64,000 nucleotides of DNA from Pseudomonas baltica (GTDB taxonomy: Bacteria > Pseudomonadota > Gammaproteobacteria > Pseudomonadales > Pseudomonadaceae): assembly GCF_014235765.1 (NCBI RefSeq), contig NZ_JACMYH010000001.1:682001-746000 (forward strand), given 5' to 3'. Below the pieces are notes generated by a model. That model was not told the DNA's origin and made no database searches. It saw nothing but the letters and a program-made list of their open reading frames with translations. The stretch's first letter is position 1; each line of letters opens with the position of its first letter. This document shows, one piece after another, positions 51,990 through 62,453 of the stretch. Position numbers and translations under genes: made by a program.

Positions 51990-54053
51990 TCAGATGGGCG
52001 AGGCACTCACCACACGCAGAGCCAGACCCTCGTACGGATCCAGGGTAATTGTGAATTCACCGGCTTCGGTCAAATCACCCTCGACCCGCTCGTTGATGAT
52101 GTCCACCACAGGTCCCGCAGCGATACCCGGAAGATGCAACGTCTCCACGATCGGTTCATTGCTGAAGTTCAAGGCGGTGATCTGGGTACCCTTGCCGGCA
52201 GGCAATTCGTGCACCATCAGCAACAGGCCCGGGTGCTGAACATCCGGAATCAGGATTTGCTTGCTGGCGGCGATGTCATACGCACGCCGTACCGCCAGAA
52301 TCTTCTTCAACTGCGAAGCGAAGCTGTCCGGGCGTTGCAACTGATCTACCAGGTTGCCGTAAAGCGTCTTCGGACGCGGCATGTTGCCCGCAGAAAATTC
52401 AGCCTCGGGATCGAGCCCTACCAGGTCGTAGGCGCCGCGGTGGATCCAGCGCGTGTCACCGTCTTCCATCAAGTGCGCGACCTGATCGGCTGGCAAAGTC
52501 AGCGCGCCGACCAGATCCCATCCCGACAGCGCGAAAACGCCGGGTTGCATGGCGTTGTACATGACCAGCAGCAGGTGAATATGCTGGATCTGCTTGATGT
52601 CCTGATCGGTGATCGCCTCCAGATCGCGGATGCCCAGTGCCGCCGTGATGATACTGGCGGTGGTGCAGGACACCCCATTGGTGACGAATTTCAGGTTGTA
52701 GGGTGCATGCTCGCCGGCCAGGCGCTCGTACATTTCCTCGCGGATGTGCTCGCGCAGAATGTTGCCGGGAAAAGTCTGCCCTTGGTACAGATAGGTGTCG
52801 TGGGCGTGCAGCGTCCAGAAGTGCACCAGTTCGAGGGTCAGCTCGTCGTGGTTCTGCAAGGCGTGGATCAACGAGGCCGGGTCGATACCGAATGCGTGAA
52901 CCTGACGCAGCATGAGGCGCAGGAACTCGGTATTGCCCAGCAGCAACGCGTGTTGATAGGCCGGCCGAGTGATGAAGTCATAGGACAGGTCCGCGCCGCC
53001 ATGGGACATCGAGGCAATGTCATCGATGGTGAGGTTCAGTTCCTGGAAGCTGAAACCACCGGCCTTGCGAATGGCGCCACCCAACAGCTGGTTGCCGTTC
53101 ACCGACAACGGGTGGCTTTCCGACCAGGCCGGGCCTTCGGCACGACGCTCGACGCCGAGGAAACCGTTGGCGTCCAGACGCAGGATGCGCGCACCCATGA
53201 CGTCGATGGAATGCAGGGCATCACCGATGATCATCTGCTGGGCGGCGAAGGTCGGGTCCAGCCAGTTCAGCGATGGCTGGCCTTCCTTGAAGTAGTGCAA
53301 GTAGACCCAGCGTCGCGCCTTGCCGTCCACGCCAACCACCACTGGAGTCGCACTCCAGTCGGTTTCCTTGACGCCGGGCTCGAAGAAGATCACACGTTGC
53401 AATTGACCAACGATGTAGTGCTTGTCCTTGAGAATGTCGCAGACTTCCGGGGTCAAGTTGATCGCGTCGCGACCGGCCGGCACTTCAGGCAACAGCCCCC
53501 AGTCTTCTTCCTTGATCTCGACCATGTGGTAGAGGCCTGGATAATCCGCGTGGGCCATTTCGGCCAGGCGGAAATCCGCGCCCTTGCCGGTGTGCGAAGG
53601 GATCGCGTCGTCGATGACGACAGCATTGTGCGCTGCAGCCATGCGGCTGAGCTGGATCATGTCGGCTTCGGTACCCAGCTCGGGGTCGATGTCGAAGCTC
53701 ATGCGGTCGAAGTTGCCGTCGACGCTGGGGGTGCGATCACGTCCACGCAGACCGCCGGACAGTTTCAGCGGGCCGTTATGAATACCCTGGATGCCGATCT
53801 CGGACAACGCATGCCACAAGGTTTCATCGCCAAGGGCCTGCAGTACCGAGCCCTCTTCGCGTGTAACGATGGAAGCCGGGTAGGCTGTGAACCAGACCGA
53901 AGCAATGGCTGATGCGTCCCGAGGCCTGGCCTGGGCGTAGGGTCGTTGCCACAGCCGCGCTTGTCCGGCATACAGCTTGGCGCGCTGTTTGGCGGTATGC
54001 AGCATGGACTGGTCGACCAGCCATTGGATGTAATCCTTGTCCGGCGTCGTCAT
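51990..54053 (-). CDS. treS: trehalose synthase (maltose alpha-D-glucosyltransferase), stand-alone GH13 form
   Basis: This 687-residue enzyme matches the roughly 685-residue stand-alone trehalose synthases of Pseudomonas stutzeri and P. putida, which interconvert maltose and trehalose. It differs from the long form fused to maltokinase. The GH13 catalytic core is visible: Arg292-x-Asp294 in [12 protein letters not shown] (nucleophile Asp294) and Asn401-His402-Asp403 in [12 protein letters not shown]. The acid-base Glu is not placed with confidence. No signal peptide is present, so it acts in the cytoplasm. No treYZ or glgE gene is adjacent. The neighbour downstream, in opposite direction, is the Crc-antagonist RNA, with 56 bases between them. 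Confidence 0.85.
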   Translation of the reverse strand: MTTPDKDYIQWLVDQSMLHTAKQRAKLYAGQARLWQRPYAQARPRDASAIASVWFTAYPASIVTREEGSVLQALGDETLWHALSEIGIQGIHNGPLKLSGGLRGRDRTPSVDGNFDRMSFDIDPELGTEADMIQLSRMAAAHNAVVIDDAIPSHTGKGADFRLAEMAHADYPGLYHMVEIKEEDWGLLPEVPAGRDAINLTPEVCDILKDKHYIVGQLQRVIFFEPGVKETDWSATPVVVGVDGKARRWVYLHYFKEGQPSLNWLDPTFAAQQMIIGDALHSIDVMGARILRLDANGFLGVERRAEGPAWSESHPLSVNGNQLLGGAIRKAGGFSFQELNLTIDDIASMSHGGADLSYDFITRPAYQHALLLGNTEFLRLMLRQVHAFGIDPASLIHALQNHDELTLELVHFWTLHAHDTYLYQGQTFPGNILREHIREEMYERLAGEHAPYNLKFVTNGVSCTTASIITAALGIRDLEAITDQDIKQIQHIHLLLVMYNAMQPGVFALSGWDLVGALTLPADQVAHLMEDGDTRWIHRGAYDLVGLDPEAEFSAGNMPRPKTLYGNLVDQLQRPDSFASQLKKILAVRRAYDIAASKQILIPDVQHPGLLLMVHELPAGKGTQITALNFSNEPIVETLHLPGIAAGPVVDIINERVEGDLTEAGEFTITLDPYEGLALRVVSASPI

Positions 54054-54242
54054 CGTTACTTGCCCTCGAAAAGTGTCCTACAGTATGAGTACGACGGAGG
54101 GTTATCGTTGCATCCGTCGAGGATTTCCCTGAAGGCGCCACGCTGACCTGATCCGATGAACGGTATAAAGCATTGTGCCATCAGGCCGATACAGCAATTG
54201 GCAGGGGATCATCCCTGCGCGGGCGATCAACAGGAGAGACCC

Positions 54243-54401
54243 ATGATTACCTTTCTGCTGGGCTGGTGCGCACTGTCCGTACTCGGGACCTTCGTTTTCG
54301 TGGGGCTGATACGGGCAGACAAGCGACGAGAAGTACAGGCCATGGAAAATGCGCGCACGCAGTTCCAACGCATTTCTTTTCAGACGCAGCTGGCGAGCTG
54401 A
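54243..54401 (+). CDS. small single-pass membrane protein, 52 residues
   Basis: The ORF MITFLLGWCALSVLGTFVFV... has an N-terminal hydrophobic helix of about 20 residues followed by a basic, then helical, tail (GLIRADKRREVQAMENARTQ...). AGGAG lies seven bases before the ATG, giving good translational support. The positive residues after the helix suggest the tail is cytoplasmic. I do not recognise a family. It is divergent from treS and convergent with ilvE. Confidence 0.6.
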   Translation: MITFLLGWCALSVLGTFVFVGLIRADKRREVQAMENARTQFQRISFQTQLAS

Positions 54402-54463
54402 AATCGCAAGGTTTGACCTGAGGCATGCAGAGTCGATGCGCGATGCTCGACACTGATGAAGAT

Positions 54464-54526
54464 GCCGCTCGAGCGAGCGGCTACGGGATGCAGGGCAAGC
54501 AGGCCGCCAAGTGCCGGCCTGCCCTG
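54464..54526. terminator. paired inverted repeats between the small membrane protein and ilvE
   Basis: GCCGCTCG-AG-CGAGCGGC (54464-54481) is a perfect hairpin. A second, with CAGGGCA..AGGCCG pairing CGGCCTGCCCTG (54491-54526) and an internal bulge, lies next to the ilvE stop. Both could stop transcription from either side; no T run is present. Confidence 0.5.
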
Positions 54527-54530
54527 AAGA

Positions 54531-55550
54531 TCAGACCTTGACGATCCAACCCTGTGGAGCTTCCACGTCTCCGGACTGGATACCGGTCAACTCCTTGTAG
54601 AGGCGTTGGGTGAATGGGCCCACTTCTTCCTGGCTGAAGAACACGTGCAGCTTGTCCTGGTATTCGATTCCCCCGATCGGGGTAATCACTGCCGCGGTGC
54701 CGCAAGCGCCGGCCTCCTTGAACTGGTCGAGCTGATCGATCACCACATCACCTTCGATCACTTTCAAGCCCAGGCGCGATTGCGCCAGTTCGATCAACGA
54801 CAGACGAGTGATGCCAGGCAGCACCGATGGCGATTTCGGGGTCACGAATTCGTCGTTGCGGGTGATCGCGAAAAAGTTCGCCGAACCCACTTCTTCGATC
54901 TTGGTGTGGGTCTGGGGGTCCAGGTAGATGCAATCGGCAAAGTTGGCCTTCTTCGCATTGGAACCCGGCATCAGGCTGGCAGCGTAGTTGCCACCCACCT
55001 TGGCGGCACCGGTACCGTTGGGCGCAGCGCGGTCGTAGCCGGAAATGACGAAATTGTGCGGCTTCATGCCGCCTTTGAAGTAGGGGCCGACCGGGATGCA
55101 GAAAATCGAGAAAATGAACTCGGGCGCTGTACGCACGCCGATGTTGTCACCCACGCCGATCACGAACGGACGCAGGTAGAGGGCGCCGCCTGAACCATAG
55201 GGCGGAATGAAGCGCTCGTTGGCGGCGACCACCTGGCGGCAGGCGTCGATGAACACATCGGTGGGCACTTGTGGCATCAACAGGCGACCACAGCTGCGCT
55301 GCATGCGCAGGGCGTTCTGGTCGGGGCGAAACAGATTGATCGAACCATCCTTGCAACGGTAGGCCTTGAGGCCCTCGAAGCACTGCTGCCCATAATGAAG
55401 CGCGGTCGAGCCTTCACTGATGTGCAGCACATTGTCTTCGGTCAGGTTGCCCTGGTCCCATTCACCGTCGCGCCAATGCGACAGGTAGCGCAGATCGGTC
55501 TTGATGTAGTCGAAACCCAATTTGTCCCAGTTGATGCTTTCGTGACCCAT
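54531..55550 (-). CDS. ilvE: branched-chain amino acid aminotransferase
   Basis: This 339-residue PLP enzyme of fold type IV moves the amino group between leucine, isoleucine or valine and 2-oxoglutarate. The lysine that binds PLP is Lys184 in GAAKVGGNYAASL. Other landmarks are LHYGQQCFEGLKAYR, LYLRPFVIGVGDN and EEVGSANFFAI. The length and ALHYGQQ..FEGLKAYR form fit the longer class II (BCAT2-like) enzymes of Pseudomonas. The frame is open upstream to 55607, but the ATG at 55550 with GAGGG in front fits the family. It is transcribed alone, downstream of but separate from the mutasome operon. Confidence 0.93.
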   Translation of the reverse strand: MGHESINWDKLGFDYIKTDLRYLSHWRDGEWDQGNLTEDNVLHISEGSTALHYGQQCFEGLKAYRCKDGSINLFRPDQNALRMQRSCGRLLMPQVPTDVFIDACRQVVAANERFIPPYGSGGALYLRPFVIGVGDNIGVRTAPEFIFSIFCIPVGPYFKGGMKPHNFVISGYDRAAPNGTGAAKVGGNYAASLMPGSNAKKANFADCIYLDPQTHTKIEEVGSANFFAITRNDEFVTPKSPSVLPGITRLSLIELAQSRLGLKVIEGDVVIDQLDQFKEAGACGTAAVITPIGGIEYQDKLHVFFSQEEVGPFTQRLYKELTGIQSGDVEAPQGWIVKV

Positions 55551-55642
55551 GACACCCTCTACCCTTTGGCGATCGCCTGAACAGCACAGGCTTTTACGAA
55601 TGGACACAACAATACTGCATTTGCCTGGCCCGCGCAGCCTGG

Positions 55643-58600
55643 CTAGTGGAAATCGCGGCTGGGTACATCCAGCCCATGGAGCATGGCGCTGACATCGGCC
55701 ATATGCCCGGCAATGACGTGGCGCACGCCGTCCTTGTGCTCGAACCGGCCCTTGACCTGCATCATCTGCGAACCCACCAGCACCCGCCGCTGGCGCTCGG
55801 CCAGATCCCGCCAGACCACCACGTTGATCATGCCGAATTCGTCTTCCAGGGTGACGAAGGTCACCCCGCTGGCGGTCGACGGCCGTTGCCGGCCCGTCAC
55901 CAGCCCGGCCACGGTCACCGGACGGCCGTGGGCCAGGCTTTGCAGGTCATGAGAACTGCGGCAGCGCAATGCTTGCAGACGCTCGCGCAGCATGGCCAAC
56001 GGATGCGGACCGAGGGTGGTGCCCAGGCTGGCATAGTCGGCGTAGAGGTCTTCGCCGACGCTGGGGACCGGCAAGGCCACGGGCTCTTCGCGCAGGCCGG
56101 GCACCTCGGCGAACAACGGCAACTGTTGCTCGACGCTGGCGACATCCCAGCGGGCCTGATGGCGATGCCCCACCAGGCCGAGCAAGGCATTGGCATCGGC
56201 CAGCTGTTCCAGGCTGCGGTTGTCCAGCGCACAGCGCCGGGCCAGGTCGGTCACGTCGCGGAACGGGCCGCCAAGGCGAGCCTGCTGCACGGCGCGACCG
56301 GCCTCTTCGCGCAGGCCCTTGACCATCCGCAACCCCAAGCGTATGGCCGGTTGCCCACCTTCGCCGGGCTGCAGGCTGCAGTCCCAGTCGCTGTGGCACA
56401 CGTCCACGGCGAAGATCTGCAGATGATGGCGACGTGCATCCTGGAGGATCTGGTCGGGACTGTAGAAGCCCATGGGCCAACTGTTGATCAGGGCGCAGGC
56501 AAAGGCTGCCGGCTCATGACATTTGAGCCAGCAACTGGCGTAGGTCAACAAGGCGAAACTGGCCGCATGGGACTCGGGGAAACCGTAGCTGCCGAAGCCC
56601 TTGATCTGCTCGAAGATGCGTTCGGCGAACTCACGGGTATAGCCGTTCTTGAGCATGCCTTCGGTGAGGCGGAGCTGATGCGGTTCCAACCCGCCGTGGC
56701 GCTTCCAGGCGGCCATCGAACGGCGCAACTGGTCGGCCTCCCCTGGCGTATAGCCAGCGGCGACGATCGCCAGCTCCATCACCTGTTCCTGAAACAGGGG
56801 CACACCCAGCGTGCGTTCGAAGACTTTCTTCAGGGCCTCGGAGGGATAGCTCACGGCTTCCTCGCCGTTGCGCCGGCGCAGATACGGATGAACCATGTCA
56901 CCGACGATCGGCCCCGGCCGGACGATGGCGACTTCGATCACCAGATCGTAGAACGTCCTGGGCTTGAGGCGCGGAAGCATTGCCATCTGCGCCCGGGATT
57001 CGATCTGGAACACGCCGATGGTGTCGGCGCGGCTGATCATGGCGTAAGTCTGCGGGCACTCCTTGGGCAAGGTCGAAAGGGTCAGTTCGCGGCCACGGTA
57101 GCCGCGTACCAGATCGAAACAGCGGCGGATCGCGCCGAGCATGCCCAGCGCCAGAATGTCGACTTTCAACAGGCCCACGGCGTCCAGGTCATCCTTGTCC
57201 CACTGGATCACCGTGCGCTCGGCCATGGCGGCGTTCTCGACCGGAACCAGGGTGTGCAACGGGTGTTCGGAAATGACGAAGCCCCCCGGATGCTGGGACA
57301 GGTGACGGGGGAATCCGATCAGCTGCTCGGTCAGCGCCATCACCCGCTTGAGCACCGGGCTCTGGGTTTCGAAGCCGGCCTCTACCAATCGCTCGAGCGG
57401 TGGCAAGTGGTCGCTCCAGCGCCCGAAGCAATCGGCCAGGGCGGTGATCTGATCTGCTGGCAGGCCCAATGCCCGTGCCACATCACGCACCGCGCCCGCC
57501 CCTCGATAGCTGCTGGCGACTGCGGTCAGGGCGGCACGCTCGCGACCGTAGCGACGGAACACGTATTGCAGCACTTCCTCGCGCCGCTCGTGTTCGAAAT
57601 CCACGTCGATGTCCGGTGGTTCGTTGCGTTCCTTGGAGATGAAGCGCTCGAACAGCATGTGCGTTTCACGCGGGTCGAGCTCGGTGATGCCCAGGGCGAA
57701 ACACACCACCGAGTTGGCGGCCGAGCCGCGTCCCTGGCAGAGAATGTGCCGCTCGCGGGCAAAACGGACGATGTCGTGGACGGTCAGGAAATAGCTTTCA
57801 TAGCCCAGCTCGATGATCAGTTGCAGTTCCTTGTCGAGCAATGCCTGCACCTCGGGGTCCACTCCCGACGGCCAGCGCCAGCGCGCGCCCTGGGCACTCA
57901 GGTGGCGCAGCCAGGCACCGGCGTCGTAGCCACGCGGCACCAGCTCGCACGGATATTGATAGCGCAGCTGGCCCAGGTCGAAGCTGCAACGCCGGGCTAT
58001 ATTCAAGGTTTCCTGCAGCAGCGCGACGGGGTAGATGTCGGCCAGTTGAGACAGCCCGCGCAGATGGCGTTCGCCGTTGGCGAACAGCACATGCCCCGCT
58101 TCGGCCACCGGCACGTGATGGCGTATGGCAGTGATGGTGTCCTGCAGGGCACGCCTGCCGCGGGCATGCATGTGCACGTCGCCGCAGGCCACGGCCGGCA
58201 GGCCCAGGGTCTTGGCCAGGCCCAGCAGATTCTGCAGGCGCCGCTGGTCATTGGCGCCGCGGTGCAACTGCACGGCCACCCACAGGCGCTCGGCAAAACG
58301 CCCCTTGAGCCAATGGCCGTGGGCCAGATCGTGGGGTTCATCGGCTATCCACAATGCCAGCAAGCCGTCGCGTTCGACCTCGTCGAGGTCATCACGCAGC
58401 AACCGGTACTGGCCCTTGCTCGCGCGCCTTCGAGCCAGGGTGATCAAGCGGCACAGGGCCTGGTAGCCCTGGAGATTCTGCGCCAGCAGCACCAGCTTGG
58501 GGCCTTGTTCGATGCGCATTTCACTGCCGACGATCAACGTCATCGAATGGGCCTGGGCAGCCTGCCAGGCGCGCACGATACCGGCCATGGTGCATTCATC

Positions 58601-58723
58601 GGTGATCGCCAACGCTCGATAGCCCAGCGCCGCAGCCTTGGCGAACAGTTCCTGGGCGCTGGACGCGCCGCGCTGGAAGCTGAAGTTGGAAAGGCAATGC
58701 AGTTCGGCGTAGCCCTGGCTCAT
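55643..58723 (-). CDS. imuC: error-prone DNA polymerase DnaE2 (ImuC)
   Basis: This 1026-residue protein is the lesion-bypass C-family polymerase of the SOS mutasome. The N-terminal PHP domain starts [20 protein letters not shown]. The palm has the catalytic aspartates in [15 protein letters not shown] near residue 370. The finger and helix-hairpin-helix parts follow ([20 protein letters not shown] in pieces [13 protein letters not shown]), and a C-terminal OB fold contains [19 protein letters not shown]. The dnaE2 type lacks a C-terminal replisome-binding part, as here. I choose the ATG at 58723, which overlaps the imuB stop (ATGA), over the TTG nine bases earlier. It is the last gene of imuA-imuB-imuC. 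Confidence 0.95.
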   Translation of the reverse strand: MSQGYAELHCLSNFSFQRGASSAQELFAKAAALGYRALAITDECTMAGIVRAWQAAQAHSMTLIVGSEMRIEQGPKLVLLAQNLQGYQALCRLITLARRRASKGQYRLLRDDLDEVERDGLLALWIADEPHDLAHGHWLKGRFAERLWVAVQLHRGANDQRRLQNLLGLAKTLGLPAVACGDVHMHARGRRALQDTITAIRHHVPVAEAGHVLFANGERHLRGLSQLADIYPVALLQETLNIARRCSFDLGQLRYQYPCELVPRGYDAGAWLRHLSAQGARWRWPSGVDPEVQALLDKELQLIIELGYESYFLTVHDIVRFARERHILCQGRGSAANSVVCFALGITELDPRETHMLFERFISKERNEPPDIDVDFEHERREEVLQYVFRRYGRERAALTAVASSYRGAGAVRDVARALGLPADQITALADCFGRWSDHLPPLERLVEAGFETQSPVLKRVMALTEQLIGFPRHLSQHPGGFVISEHPLHTLVPVENAAMAERTVIQWDKDDLDAVGLLKVDILALGMLGAIRRCFDLVRGYRGRELTLSTLPKECPQTYAMISRADTIGVFQIESRAQMAMLPRLKPRTFYDLVIEVAIVRPGPIVGDMVHPYLRRRNGEEAVSYPSEALKKVFERTLGVPLFQEQVMELAIVAAGYTPGEADQLRRSMAAWKRHGGLEPHQLRLTEGMLKNGYTREFAERIFEQIKGFGSYGFPESHAASFALLTYASCWLKCHEPAAFACALINSWPMGFYSPDQILQDARRHHLQIFAVDVCHSDWDCSLQPGEGGQPAIRLGLRMVKGLREEAGRAVQQARLGGPFRDVTDLARRCALDNRSLEQLADANALLGLVGHRHQARWDVASVEQQLPLFAEVPGLREEPVALPVPSVGEDLYADYASLGTTLGPHPLAMLRERLQALRCRSSHDLQSLAHGRPVTVAGLVTGRQRPSTASGVTFVTLEDEFGMINVVVWRDLAERQRRVLVGSQMMQVKGRFEHKDGVRHVIAGHMADVSAMLHGLDVPSRDFH

Positions 58724-60135
58724 GCGAACCAACCCTGCAACAGCAACTGAGGGTCATCGCCCACTGCGCGGTAGGCCCACCCCTTTCGCCCTGTTGAGGT
58801 TTCGATCAGATAGTAGTCGCGGCGCACATCGCCACCGTCCCACCACCCCGATTCGATGCGTTCAGGCCCTGCCAGCACACGCAGGCCATGGGCGGGCAAA
58901 GGCTCGGCCTGTTCGAGCAACCAGCCTGGACGGGCTGCGCCCAGGTCTGGAGAGGCCGGCACCCAAGCACCATCGTTGCGCCAGGCCCGCTCGGGGCGAT
59001 GGTCAGCGTGGGCGCGCAGATCCTGCAAAGCATCGTCGCCGAGGCGTGCTCGCAGGCGTTCGCGCAACTGCTCCCAGGGCTGGGTCTGTTGCGGTCGCTG
59101 GTCGAACAGCTCCTTGCAGGCAGGTACGAAGCGCGGCAGATCGAGCGCGCTCAACCGTACCACCTGCACAGGCCGGGGCACCTGCAGATGCTCGAAGCGC
59201 CCGCGGGCCAGTTCGAACAACAGCGCGGCGTCGCGCTCGGCAGCGAGCAAGCCGACTTCGACCAGGGTGTCCTCGCCCTCGGCATGCTTGAGATGCAGGG
59301 TGAAACGCTGCACCCCAACATCCCGCCCGGCCAGATACACCGCCAGGTCGTTGATCAGGCGCCGCAGGGGAAACAGCAGCGCCTGATGGGATTCCACATC
59401 GAAGTTGAGTTCGATGTGTTGATCGAATACATCTGCAGGAATGAAGAATTCCAGGGCCAGGGGCCGGTACCCGAGCAGGGTGTCCAGATGACTGAGCACC
59501 TGGGCCGAAAAGCGCCTGGCAAGTTGCGCCCTGGGCAGCGCCAACACCTGGCCCAGATGGCGCATACCCATGCGCTTGAGCGCGACGGCATCGGCGGCGG
59601 CGAGCCCGACCCGCTCCACCGGCAGGCGCTGGAGAACATCGGCCAGTGTCGATTGATCCTCAACGCTGAGACCGTCATAGGCGTTGGCCAGCATGCGTGC
59701 CGCAGCCGGGTTGGGGGCCAGGGTGATGCGATGGCGGAAGCCCAGGGCATCGAGTTCGCTGCGCAACCGCGCCTCGAACTGCGGCCATGGCCCGAACAGT
59801 CCAAGGGTCGACTGCACTTCGAGCAACAGGACCCGGGGGTAATGCACGCTGACCTGGGAACTGAACCGATAGGCCCACGCAGCCAGGAAACGCTGCCAGT
59901 GTTCGATCTGGGCCGGGTCGTAGGGTGCGGTGGCGAAATCACGGCTGAGCATGTAGGCGGCGGTGAGTGACTGCCCCGGTTTCAGGCCCAGTTCACGTGC
60001 CGCCGGATTGACTGCTTGCAGCACGCGTCGCTGCAGCGGGCCGGTGACCAGGGCAAGCGGTTGCTGTGGGTCTTCGCGTTGGCGCAGCACGGCGTCGAGC
60101 GCCAGTTGCGGCAGCAGAATGCAGGCCCACAGCAT
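58720..60135 (-). CDS. imuB: ImuB, Y-family polymerase-like mutasome hub
   Basis: This 471-residue protein has the fold of Y-family polymerases but begins [18 protein letters not shown] where active enzymes have the catalytic DxD segment, so it is a catalytically dead scaffold. It links ImuA, ImuC and the sliding clamp in lesion bypass. Other landmarks are [17 protein letters not shown], seen here as [38 protein letters not shown] and the C-terminal [17 protein letters not shown]. The open frame runs 117 codons further upstream, but the ATG at 60135 is the true family start and lies seven bases after the imuA stop. Its 3' end overlaps imuC by four bases. Confidence 0.92.
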   Translation of the reverse strand: MLWACILLPQLALDAVLRQREDPQQPLALVTGPLQRRVLQAVNPAARELGLKPGQSLTAAYMLSRDFATAPYDPAQIEHWQRFLAAWAYRFSSQVSVHYPRVLLLEVQSTLGLFGPWPQFEARLRSELDALGFRHRITLAPNPAAARMLANAYDGLSVEDQSTLADVLQRLPVERVGLAAADAVALKRMGMRHLGQVLALPRAQLARRFSAQVLSHLDTLLGYRPLALEFFIPADVFDQHIELNFDVESHQALLFPLRRLINDLAVYLAGRDVGVQRFTLHLKHAEGEDTLVEVGLLAAERDAALLFELARGRFEHLQVPRPVQVVRLSALDLPRFVPACKELFDQRPQQTQPWEQLRERLRARLGDDALQDLRAHADHRPERAWRNDGAWVPASPDLGAARPGWLLEQAEPLPAHGLRVLAGPERIESGWWDGGDVRRDYYLIETSTGRKGWAYRAVGDDPQLLLQGWFA

Positions 60136-60142
60136 GGCAATC

Positions 60143-60760
60143 TCAAACGTAACTGACGAAGGTGACGGGCATCGCGGGCGGTATCCCGCCGCGACATTTG
60201 AGTACCTGCACCTGCCCTGCAGGCGCATGCAGCGACAGCCGCAGCGCTGCCGGTGACGGGTTGAGCGCCGCCCGCTGTTCGCGCAAGGCAAAGCCCAGGG
60301 TCTCGCCGGTTTCTGCCGCCACCTGCAGGCGTCGCAAGGCCTTGTCATCAGGGTTCTGCGGCCAGCAGAGTACCGCTGCGCAGCTGCCGGAACGCAGGCA
60401 TTGCTCGGCAGCCCACAAGGCATCCTTGCCTTGGGCCTTGAGCACGCAAAGATGCTGCAAACGGACACCCGCCGCCATCCAGGCATGGGGATAGGGAATG
60501 AACGGCGGTGCTATCAATACGATTCGTTCGCCCGCCTGGCTCAAGCGCGCCAGGGTCGGCCAGAGCAACTGCAATTCGCCACTGCCGTTGGCGGCTAGCA
60601 GGATTTCACTGAGTGCCGCCGGAGGCCACCCACCGTTGGGGAGCACGGCATCGAGGGCAGCATGCCCGGTGGGCTGCAAGCCGCTGGGAGCGGTTTCCTG
60701 ACGTCCGCGCCAGATGCGGCGTTGGTCGATCAGGCCTTCAAGGCTGACCACGGCGCCCAT
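60143..60760 (-). CDS. imuA: ImuA, SulA/RecA-like mutasome subunit
   Basis: This 205-residue protein matches the short ImuA (SulA-like) partner of ImuB. It has a degenerate RecA-like core: GLQPTGHAALDAVLPNGGWPP at the N-terminus, where RecA would have its Walker A, and RIVLIAPPFIPYPHAWMAAG. It limits or assists the ImuB/ImuC complex. The start is the ATG at 60760 (or the GTG at 60763). A perfect LexA box lies 85 bases upstream, and no lexA2 gene lies between; the neighbour upstream is an EAL-domain gene on the same strand. The gene heads imuA-imuB-imuC. Confidence 0.9.
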   Translation of the reverse strand: MGAVVSLEGLIDQRRIWRGRQETAPSGLQPTGHAALDAVLPNGGWPPAALSEILLAANGSGELQLLWPTLARLSQAGERIVLIAPPFIPYPHAWMAAGVRLQHLCVLKAQGKDALWAAEQCLRSGSCAAVLCWPQNPDDKALRRLQVAAETGETLGFALREQRAALNPSPAALRLSLHAPAGQVQVLKCRGGIPPAMPVTFVSYV

Positions 60761-60844
60761 CACTGCCCTGCCCTCGAGGCCAGGTTGCTGGGGGAATGAA
60801 AATAGGTGAGTGGGAGTGATCTGTTCATGGCTGCATTTTTACTA

Positions 60845-60860
60845 CTGTATGCATGAACAG
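60845..60860 (-). promoter_or_regulatory. LexA (SOS) box of the imuABC operon
   Basis: CTGTATGCATGAACAG fits CTGT-N8-ACAG exactly and lies in the short gap between the EAL gene and imuA. It should repress imuABC until DNA damage. Confidence 0.9.
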
Positions 60861-60909
60861 TAAAGCGTCTATTTTCAGTTCTCGCCACCAAGGGCGCCAA
60901 CGGTACCGA

Positions 60910-62253
60910 TCAGGCCGGCGTTGCCACCAGCAATTTGCGCAATGGAAAGCGCGATGCGCCGCTCCAACCGAGAAATTCCTGTTCCGGCATGGGCCGGGCG
61001 AAAAAGTAGCCCTGGGCTTCATCACAGCCCAGGGCGCGGATCATCTGCATGCACTTGAAGGTCTCGACACCTTCGGCCACGGTGCGGTAGCCCAGCTTGC
61101 GCGCCAGTTCCAGCACCGTCTGCACGATCAGTTGATGCCGCGGGCTATGCTCCATGCCGGTGATCATCGACTTGTCGAGTTTCACCACGTTGGCGGGTAT
61201 TTCGTGCAGGTAGGAGAAATTGCTGTAGCCGGTGCCGAAATCATCGATCGCTACATCCACGCCCAATTCGCGGATGGCGGCCAGTTGTGTCAGCACCAGT
61301 GGGTTGGAACGCAGCCACTCGCCTTCGGTAATCTCGACCTCGAGGCGCTCGGGGTGGATGCCATAGGTGCGACAGGCCGCGCTGATGACCTGAGTGATGT
61401 CGTGGCCGTCGAAATCCAGCGCGGAAAGATTCAGCGACAGTTTGGTCAGCACCGTTGCAGGCCATTGGGCCAGCTTGGCCAAGGCTGCGTCGATGACCCA
61501 GCGCGTCACACTATGGATCAACGCACTCTTTTCCAGCACCGGAATGAACTCCGCGGGCGAAACCGGCCCAAGCCGTGGATGCTCCCAGCGCAGCAATGCT
61601 TCGGCACTGACCTGATCACCCTCGGGCAAGGCGAAGCGGGGCTGGAACACCAATCGCAGTTGCCCGTCGCGCAGCGCCTGGGTCACATCGGACGCCAGTC
61701 GGAAGGACCTGCGATAGGCGTTGTCGCGCACGGGGTCGTACCACGCCCACGCCTGACCGCCGAGCAACGCCAGTTCGGCCGCGTACATGGCTTTGCGCAG
61801 TGCATCGCGGACCGCTTCGAAGCTGATCTGAAATGGCGTGACGCCAGCGCGCACGGTGGGTCGAACCGGCATGCCTTCTATCTGGGTGGGACAGCGCAAG
61901 GCGTGTACCAGCATGTCGAGATAGCCGCCGACATCGGCTTGCTCGGCGTCCAGCACGAAGGCGAAACGCTTGCGGCCGATGTGGTAGACCGGGCCCTGCC
62001 CCGCGCGCAGGCGCAGCAGCCGACGGGCTATGCAGCACAACAGGTTCTCGAATGGGACCATGCCCAGGGCCAGCGTCATGTCATGGGCCCAGGCGGTATC
62101 CACGGCATCGATCAGTACCAGGTGGCGGGACGCTCCCGGATGCTGCAGCAACAGATGGCCAAGGTCGGTGAGAAATTGTCGCCGGTCGGGCAACAGGGTC
62201 AGCCGGTCACAGGACACTAGAGCCTGGGCAGAAGCATGAACGGGATCGGACAT
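60910..62253 (-). CDS. EAL-domain c-di-GMP phosphodiesterase with degenerate GGDEF domain
   Basis: This 447-residue protein has an N-terminal GGDEF-like domain (about 20-170) whose active-site loop reads IGRKRFAFVLD in place of GGDEF, so it should not make c-di-GMP. The C-terminal EAL domain (about 185-430) has SAEALLRWEHP, LEVEITEGEW, VAIDDFGTGYSNFSYL and KLDKSMI, all key acidic and lysine residues, so phosphodiesterase activity is expected. There is no membrane or sensor segment; the dead GGDEF domain may bind GTP and regulate the EAL part. AGGAA precedes the ATG at 62253. Reading is on the same strand as imuA but the LexA box lies between. Confidence 0.9.
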   Translation of the reverse strand: MSDPVHASAQALVSCDRLTLLPDRRQFLTDLGHLLLQHPGASRHLVLIDAVDTAWAHDMTLALGMVPFENLLCCIARRLLRLRAGQGPVYHIGRKRFAFVLDAEQADVGGYLDMLVHALRCPTQIEGMPVRPTVRAGVTPFQISFEAVRDALRKAMYAAELALLGGQAWAWYDPVRDNAYRRSFRLASDVTQALRDGQLRLVFQPRFALPEGDQVSAEALLRWEHPRLGPVSPAEFIPVLEKSALIHSVTRWVIDAALAKLAQWPATVLTKLSLNLSALDFDGHDITQVISAACRTYGIHPERLEVEITEGEWLRSNPLVLTQLAAIRELGVDVAIDDFGTGYSNFSYLHEIPANVVKLDKSMITGMEHSPRHQLIVQTVLELARKLGYRTVAEGVETFKCMQMIRALGCDEAQGYFFARPMPEQEFLGWSGASRFPLRKLLVATPA

Positions 62254-62453
62254 GACACTTTCCTGCAGATGTCAGGCTCGAGCTTCCTGCGAGAGACCGG
62301 GCAATTTGAGAGAGGGCAATTCAATTGATGGCAAAATAACATCACCCTAAATACTTGCCAAGCGTCATCTGCCCGATAGCCGGTCCGCGAGCATCGGAAC
62401 TGCCATCCGACACTGCTACACTGCGGCAAACCCTGGGATGGAATGGACGATTC

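Noticed and set aside
51927..53912. 661-codon frame on the plus strand
   Set aside because: Antisense shadow of treS, whose catalytic motifs are intact.
55646..58750. 1034-codon open frame on the plus strand
   Set aside because: It is the complement of dnaE2; long antisense frames are common in GC-rich genes, and its translation has no recognisable domain while the minus strand has a full polymerase.
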